This document shows positions 60,391 to 64,000 of a stretch of 64,000 bases of DNA, in pieces. Within the stretch, counting starts at the first letter, position 1. Each line of letters begins with the position of its first letter. The stretch lies in assembly GCA_965214125.1 (NCBI GenBank), contig CBDCBA010000027.1, positions 248,001-312,000 on the forward strand, in the 5' to 3' direction. The translations under genes and the position numbers were made by a program. The DNA is from CBDCBA01 sp965214125. Its GTDB lineage: Bacteria > Planctomycetota > Phycisphaerae > Tepidisphaerales > Tepidisphaeraceae. The notes beneath the pieces were generated by a model. It ran no database searches. It was not told the DNA's origin and saw nothing but the letters and a program-made list of their open reading frames with translations.

Positions 60391-60758
60391 GAGTGGTGCG
60401 CGGTGAGGTGGTGAAGGGTGAGGTCGAAGCGCGGACCGCTCCAAACGACCCGCCGCCGCACGCATCGGCCGTTGGGTGCCGCGGGTTTAGGCAGGGCCTG
60501 CGCCTTCTGTGCAGCGGCGAGTCGGCGGAGCAAACGAAGCTTGCGATGATCCGAAGGCCGTCGCCCGCCGATAGGAGGTTCATTAAGGTCGCGTTAAGCT
60601 CCGGCCTTTCCAACGAGCCGCCGGACACCCTCCGCTGCCTGTTCGCCTTTCGCTTTGGCAGGTGATGAACTCACAACCTCCTTCATCCACCCCCACCCCC
60701 CACCACCCCAGCCACGCCTGCGTCGCACACGCTGAGCCTGCACCCCCGCCGCGTCGCT
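60391..60758. other. 368-bp gap upstream of the flagellar operon
   Basis: The gap lies between fliL (minus) and the membrane-protein gene at 60759 (plus). Apart from the candidate sigma-28-like site below I see no coding region, RNA gene or repeat. A C-rich stretch with repeated CACCC motifs precedes the gene at 60759. Confidence 0.4.
60462..60489 (-). promoter_or_regulatory. candidate sigma-28-like flagellar promoter upstream of fliL
   Basis: On the minus strand TAAA (60489-60486) is followed 16 bases later by GCCGATGC (60469-60462). The sigma-28 (FliA) consensus is TAAA-N15-GCCGATAA. The -10 matches 6 of 8 positions and the spacer is one base too long. It lies 72 bases upstream of the fliL start. 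One match this size can arise by chance in GC-rich DNA, so this is only a candidate. Confidence 0.3.
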
Positions 60759-61424
60759 GTGATCCTCGGCATTCTCATGCCGGTGCTTCTGGCGCTGCAT
60801 GCGTTCGCCGTGTTCTACCGACACTCGGCGTTCACCCGCGCCCAGCGTCTGATCGCCAAGTTCGATCTCAACGGCGAGCAGACGCTACCCGTGTTCGTGA
60901 CATGCCTGATGCTGTTGAGCTGCGCGGTCCTGCTCGCGTGGGCGGGGCTCGGGGAGGCGACTCGGCGGCGTCGTTGGGAGTGGCTGGGCCTCGCGTGCCT
61001 GTTCACGCTCCTGTCCTTTGACGAGATGGCGTCGATCCACGAGCTGATGAACCGGCCCGTTGCGCGGGCGATGCACGGGGCGGAGGGAATGCTCTACTTC
61101 CCGTGGGTGCTTCCGGCGGGCGTGGCGGTGGCGGTGCTGGGGATCGCGTGCGTGCCGTTCCTCCGCCGCTTGCCGCGGCGATACGCGGCGTTGTTCGTGC
61201 TCTCGGGCCTGATCTACGTGGGCGGCGCGATTGGGATGGAGTTACCCGGCGCTGCGCTGGCGTACCGCGGCGACGCCGGAACCCCATTGTACGGCGTGGT
61301 GACGGCCATCGAAGAGATGCTCGAGATCCTCGGCATCAGCGTCTTCCTTGTCACTCTGCTGAGCTACGTCGGCCGGTACGGTCGGCCGCTGGTGCTGAGC
61401 GTGCGATCGTCGACTGCGAACTGA
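60759..61424 (+). CDS. multi-pass membrane protein of unknown function
   Basis: A 221-residue protein with about six hydrophobic helices. The conserved-looking acidic/His residues LLSFDEMASIHELM (third helix end) and VVTAIEEMLEILGIS (last helices) sit at membrane edges and could bind a metal or ion. I do not recognise a named family. GTG 60759 is the only start in this frame after a stop at 60666. It is followed 205 bases later by rpsA on the same strand; co-transcription is possible. Confidence 0.65.
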   Translation: MILGILMPVLLALHAFAVFYRHSAFTRAQRLIAKFDLNGEQTLPVFVTCLMLLSCAVLLAWAGLGEATRRRRWEWLGLACLFTLLSFDEMASIHELMNRPVARAMHGAEGMLYFPWVLPAGVAVAVLGIACVPFLRRLPRRYAALFVLSGLIYVGGAIGMELPGAALAYRGDAGTPLYGVVTAIEEMLEILGISVFLVTLLSYVGRYGRPLVLSVRSSTAN

Positions 61425-61500
61425 TCGTCTTGGAGTCTGCTGCTGCGCCGCAGATCGATCGGGCGGGCTTGTTCGGCAGGGGCGAGCTTCCTAAAGTGCC

Positions 61501-61528
61501 CGACCCCGTCGCAGGAGTGGCGGGGTCG
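61501..61528 (+). promoter_or_regulatory. leader hairpin upstream of rpsA
   Basis: CGACCCCG (61501-61508) pairs perfectly with CGGGGTCG (61521-61528), with a 12-base loop that contains AGGAG. It lies about 100 bases before the ATG chosen for rpsA. A structured leader is common for rpsA and can support autogenous control by S1, but that is an inference. Confidence 0.4.
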
Positions 61529-61629
61529 TGGCATTTGCCGACGCACTTGCCGCCCAGCTTCCGATCCCTGTGGCCGCCCGGCCCAACCCCCCTGCCGATC
61601 CGGCTGCGGATGCGGCGCCCCCTTCCCCC

Positions 61630-63357
61630 ATGGTTGACTTTAACCTTCTCAACGACCTCGACACCGATCTCGAAGGACTCGAGGACGATGTCGATGTCGC
61701 TCTTGTCGACGCGCTCGGTGAGGGCATCGACATCGAAAGCCTTGTCCGCGGCGACGAGGTCCACGACTTCCGCGCCAACACCATTATCACCGGCAAGGTC
61801 TCCGGCCGCGCCGGCGACGACTTCGTCGTCGAGCTCGGCCTCAAAAGCGAGGGCGTGCTCGACCGCAACGAATGGGACGACCACACGAAAGTGCAGATCG
61901 GCGATCCTGTCGACGTGCTGCTCGAGGAGGTCGACCACGACAGCGGCACGGTCAAGATCTCCAAGCGCAAGGCCGACCGGATCATCAACTGGGAGAAGAT
62001 CATCGTCGAGAAGGGCGAGGGCGACCCCGTCAGCGGCAAGGTGACCAAGAAGATCAAGGGCGGCCTGCTCGTCGACATCGGCGTGCCCGTCTTCCTCCCC
62101 GCCAGCCAGGTCGACATCCGCCGGCCCGGCGAGATCAGCGACTGGATCGGCCGCGACGTCGACGCCGTCATCCTCAAGATCGACGAGGAGCGGCGCAACA
62201 TCGTCATCTCCCGCCGCAAGATGATTGAGCAGGAGCGCGAGGAACTGAAGAAGAAGACGATGGAGAAGCTCGAGGAGGGCCAGATTGTCACCGGCACCGT
62301 CAAGAACATCGCCGACTTCGGCGCGTTCATCGATTTGGGCGGCATCGACGGCCTGCTGCACATCACCGACATGTCTTGGGGCCGGATCAACCACCCCACG
62401 GAGATGGTCAAGATCGAGGACGACGTCGAGGTCAAGGTGCTCAGCATCGACCGCGACCGCGAGAAGATCGCCCTTGGCATCAAGCAGAAGGATGCCAGCC
62501 CCTGGGAGAACATCGAGGGCAAGTACCCCGTCGGCACGATCCACGAGGCCGAGGTGGTCAACATCATGTCCTACGGCGCGTTCTGCAAGCTCGAAGACGG
62601 CGTCGAGGGCCTGGTCCACATCTCGGAAATGTCCTGGACCAAGCGGATCAACCACCCGAGTGAAGTAGTCGCCAGCGGGCAGAAGGTGCTCGTGAAAGTT
62701 CTGGACATCAACAAGGACAAGCAGGAGATCAGCCTTGGCATGAAGCAGGTCCAGGAGAACCCCTGGGACCGCGTCGCCGAGAAGTACCCCCCCGGCTCGG
62801 TTATCGCCGGCAAGGTGCGCAACATCGCCAACTACGGTGCGTTCGTCGAGATCGAGGAGGGCATCGACGGCCTCTTGCACGTCAGCGACCTCTCCTGGAC
62901 CAAGAAGGTCGGCCACCCGAGCGAGGTGCTCAAAAAGGGCGAGGACATCCAGGCCGTCGTGCTTAGCGTCGACCAGGACAAGCAGCGCATCGCCCTAGGC
63001 CTGAAGCAGATGCAGGAAGACCCGTGGCTGCACGTGATCCCGGACAACTACAAGCCGGGCATGGTCGTGCAGGGCACCGTCACCAAGATCGCCAACTTCG
63101 GCGTCTTCGTGGAGCTCGAGGACGGCCTCGAGGGCCTCTTGCACGTCTCGGAGATCGCCGACCACAAGGTCGAGAAGCCCGAGGACGAACTCAAGGCCGG
63201 CCAGGTGCTCGAAACCAAGATCCTGCGCGTCGACAGCGAGGAGCGCAAGATCGGCCTGAGCCTCAAGCGTGCCCAGTGGGCCCAGGAGCAGGAGAAGCGC
63301 GAGGACGAGCGCGCCAAGCGTCCCGAGCGCAAGAACCTGCGTGGCGGCCTGGATTAG
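61630..63357 (+). CDS. rpsA: 30S ribosomal protein S1
   Basis: A 575-residue protein of tandem S1 RNA-binding domains, apparently six: the repeated pattern GxVxxIxxFGAFVxLxxGxxGLLHxSxxSWxKxxxHPSE is seen at VTGTVKNIADFGAFIDLGG, AEVVNIMSYGAFCKLEDG, AGKVRNIANYGAFVEIEEG and QGTVTKIANFGVFVELEDG. It helps structured mRNAs onto the 30S subunit. Start: an in-frame GTG at 61528 has an AGGAG 10 bases upstream and would add 34 residues, but 11 of those 34 codons end in A/T, unlike the gene body; ATG 61630 is therefore preferred, though GTG 61528 remains possible. Confidence 0.93.
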   Translation: MVDFNLLNDLDTDLEGLEDDVDVALVDALGEGIDIESLVRGDEVHDFRANTIITGKVSGRAGDDFVVELGLKSEGVLDRNEWDDHTKVQIGDPVDVLLEEVDHDSGTVKISKRKADRIINWEKIIVEKGEGDPVSGKVTKKIKGGLLVDIGVPVFLPASQVDIRRPGEISDWIGRDVDAVILKIDEERRNIVISRRKMIEQEREELKKKTMEKLEEGQIVTGTVKNIADFGAFIDLGGIDGLLHITDMSWGRINHPTEMVKIEDDVEVKVLSIDRDREKIALGIKQKDASPWENIEGKYPVGTIHEAEVVNIMSYGAFCKLEDGVEGLVHISEMSWTKRINHPSEVVASGQKVLVKVLDINKDKQEISLGMKQVQENPWDRVAEKYPPGSVIAGKVRNIANYGAFVEIEEGIDGLLHVSDLSWTKKVGHPSEVLKKGEDIQAVVLSVDQDKQRIALGLKQMQEDPWLHVIPDNYKPGMVVQGTVTKIANFGVFVELEDGLEGLLHVSEIADHKVEKPEDELKAGQVLETKILRVDSEERKIGLSLKRAQWAQEQEKREDERAKRPERKNLRGGLD

Positions 63358-63381
63358 AATCTTCGTTCGCTACGCGAGTCA

Positions 63382-63422
63382 AACCCCGCCCCGCTGCTTT
63401 CGAGCGGCGGGGCGGGGTTTTT
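63382..63422 (+). terminator. rho-independent terminator of rpsA
   Basis: AACCCCGCCCCGC and GCGGGGCGGGGTT form a strong, nearly perfect GC stem around a short loop, followed directly by TTTTT (63418-63422). It lies 25 bases after the rpsA stop. This is the only textbook intrinsic terminator in the window. Confidence 0.9.
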
Positions 63423-63536
63423 CAGCGCGCGGCAGGGCATCCGACTCACCTTGGCGAGCCGGTGTCACGCGGCCCAAATTCCGGTTGAAATTTTTACCTT
63501 GACAGCAAAGGGGTTATTAGGGTAGCTCCTGGTCCA

Positions 63537-63854
63537 ATGAAAACAATGTCGTCTTCCGGCCTTGGCCCGGATGCGGTGTTCGATCGCGGGGCGGGTTGGA
63601 GAGAGTGGGTTTGTTTCGGAGTTGCCGCCACATTGCTCCTTTCGGCATTCGGCAAGGCAACCAACCCTTCGGCAACAGTTCGAGTTCTGCAAGATGTGTG
63701 GTCGGTTCCGGCCGGTCTTGCCAAATTGAGCGTCGCAACGCTTGTATTGTCCGAGGCGGGCATGGCCCTGCTTTTGTGCCGTCCCCGCACGCGGCGGCTC
63801 GGTGCAGCATTCACAATTCTACTGCTTGTTCTAGGCAGTGTCAGCGTGCTCTGA
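63537..63854 (+). CDS. MauE/DoxX-like membrane protein, frameshifted and running off the window
   Basis: The first 105 residues contain three hydrophobic helices (FGVAATLLLSAFGKATNPSA, VATLVLSEAGMALLLC, LGAAFTILLLVLGSVSVL) as in MauE/DoxX-type proteins, which usually support disulfide or methylamine-pathway maturation. This frame stops at 63854, but from 63848 another frame reads ALNYYLGGDLPCGCGFPTGT, then a fourth helix, and stays open to the end of the window. Restoring one G (GTG GCT CTG) would make a continuous protein with the CxC motif expected in the family. The real gene therefore probably continues past 64000. Confidence 0.7.
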   Translation: MKTMSSSGLGPDAVFDRGAGWREWVCFGVAATLLLSAFGKATNPSATVRVLQDVWSVPAGLAKLSVATLVLSEAGMALLLCRPRTRRLGAAFTILLLVLGSVSVL

Positions 63855-64000
63855 ACTACTATCTGGGTGGGGATCTTCCGTGCGGATGCGGGTTTCCGAC
63901 CGGCACGATTAGTCCGTTGTTGAACAACGTACTTGCCCTACTTCGAAATCTAGTTCTGTTCTGTCTCTGTCTTCCTGTCGTTGTCAGGCAAACTGATTGG

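Overview
The window is a GC-rich, densely packed bacterial chromosome segment that most resembles a flagellated planctomycete, probably of class Phycisphaerae. This is inferred from gene content and protein style: an FHA/PP2C phosphatase, GH10 and DUF3140 proteins, many lipoproteins, frequent GTG/TTG starts and no visible phage or IS. The assignment rests on protein recognition, not on a database search.

Layout. 1-1.7 kb: end of a nucleotidyltransferase-like gene, a small unknown gene and a PLP-dependent Cys/Met-metabolism enzyme. 1.76-7.05 kb: F-type ATP synthase operon atpZ/I-atpI-like-atpB-E-F-H-A, stopping after atpA without gamma, beta and epsilon; atpF carries an apparent frameshift. 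7.2-10.4 kb: ArsR regulator, tRNA-Ala(CGC), S41 protease, alpha/beta hydrolase. 10.4-14.1 kb: coiled-coil membrane protein and a BtuFCD-type importer. 14.1-20.6 kb (minus strand): unknown BshC-like protein, GT2 glycosyltransferase, TPR lipoprotein, M1 aminopeptidase with HEAT-like tail. 20.8-31.7 kb: threonine dehydrogenase, trypsin-like lipoprotein, saccharopine-dehydrogenase-like enzyme, VOC-like unknown, SDR, nucleotidyltransferase-like gene, gltD, a secretin and RNase Y. 32.1-37.6 kb: FHA-GAF-PP2C phosphatase, GH10 enzyme, glpK, rpsR. 37.8-47.4 kb: diguanylate cyclase, DUF3140 protein, two paralogous glycosyltransferases, a damaged RTX-repeat gene, an ABC exporter and a glycosidase-GT2 fusion, together a likely glycan synthesis/export locus. 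47.7-50.4 kb: phosphoesterase, Tat-exported Gfo/Idh/MocA protein, small membrane protein. 50.5-60.4 kb (minus strand): flagellar export operon fliL-N-O-P-Q-R-flhB-A-F-G, with no fliM between fliL and fliN. 60.8-64 kb: membrane protein, rpsA with a strong terminator, and a frameshifted MauE/DoxX-like gene running off the end.

The most unusual features are non-coding. Eight two-armed elements, with different stems but the same plan (GTAG, hairpin, spacer, inverted hairpin, CTAC), lie between or inside genes and look like REP/BIME elements mobilised by RAYT transposases. One adds exactly 24 codons to the M1 peptidase, one has become the tail of the secretin, and two supply TAG stop codons (glpK, flhB). 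An array of TGCGC motifs phased at 21 bp fills the gap between the M1 peptidase and tdh. Three genes (atpF, RTX gene, MauE-like gene) are broken by small indels that restoring one or two bases would repair; I read these mainly as probable sequence errors.
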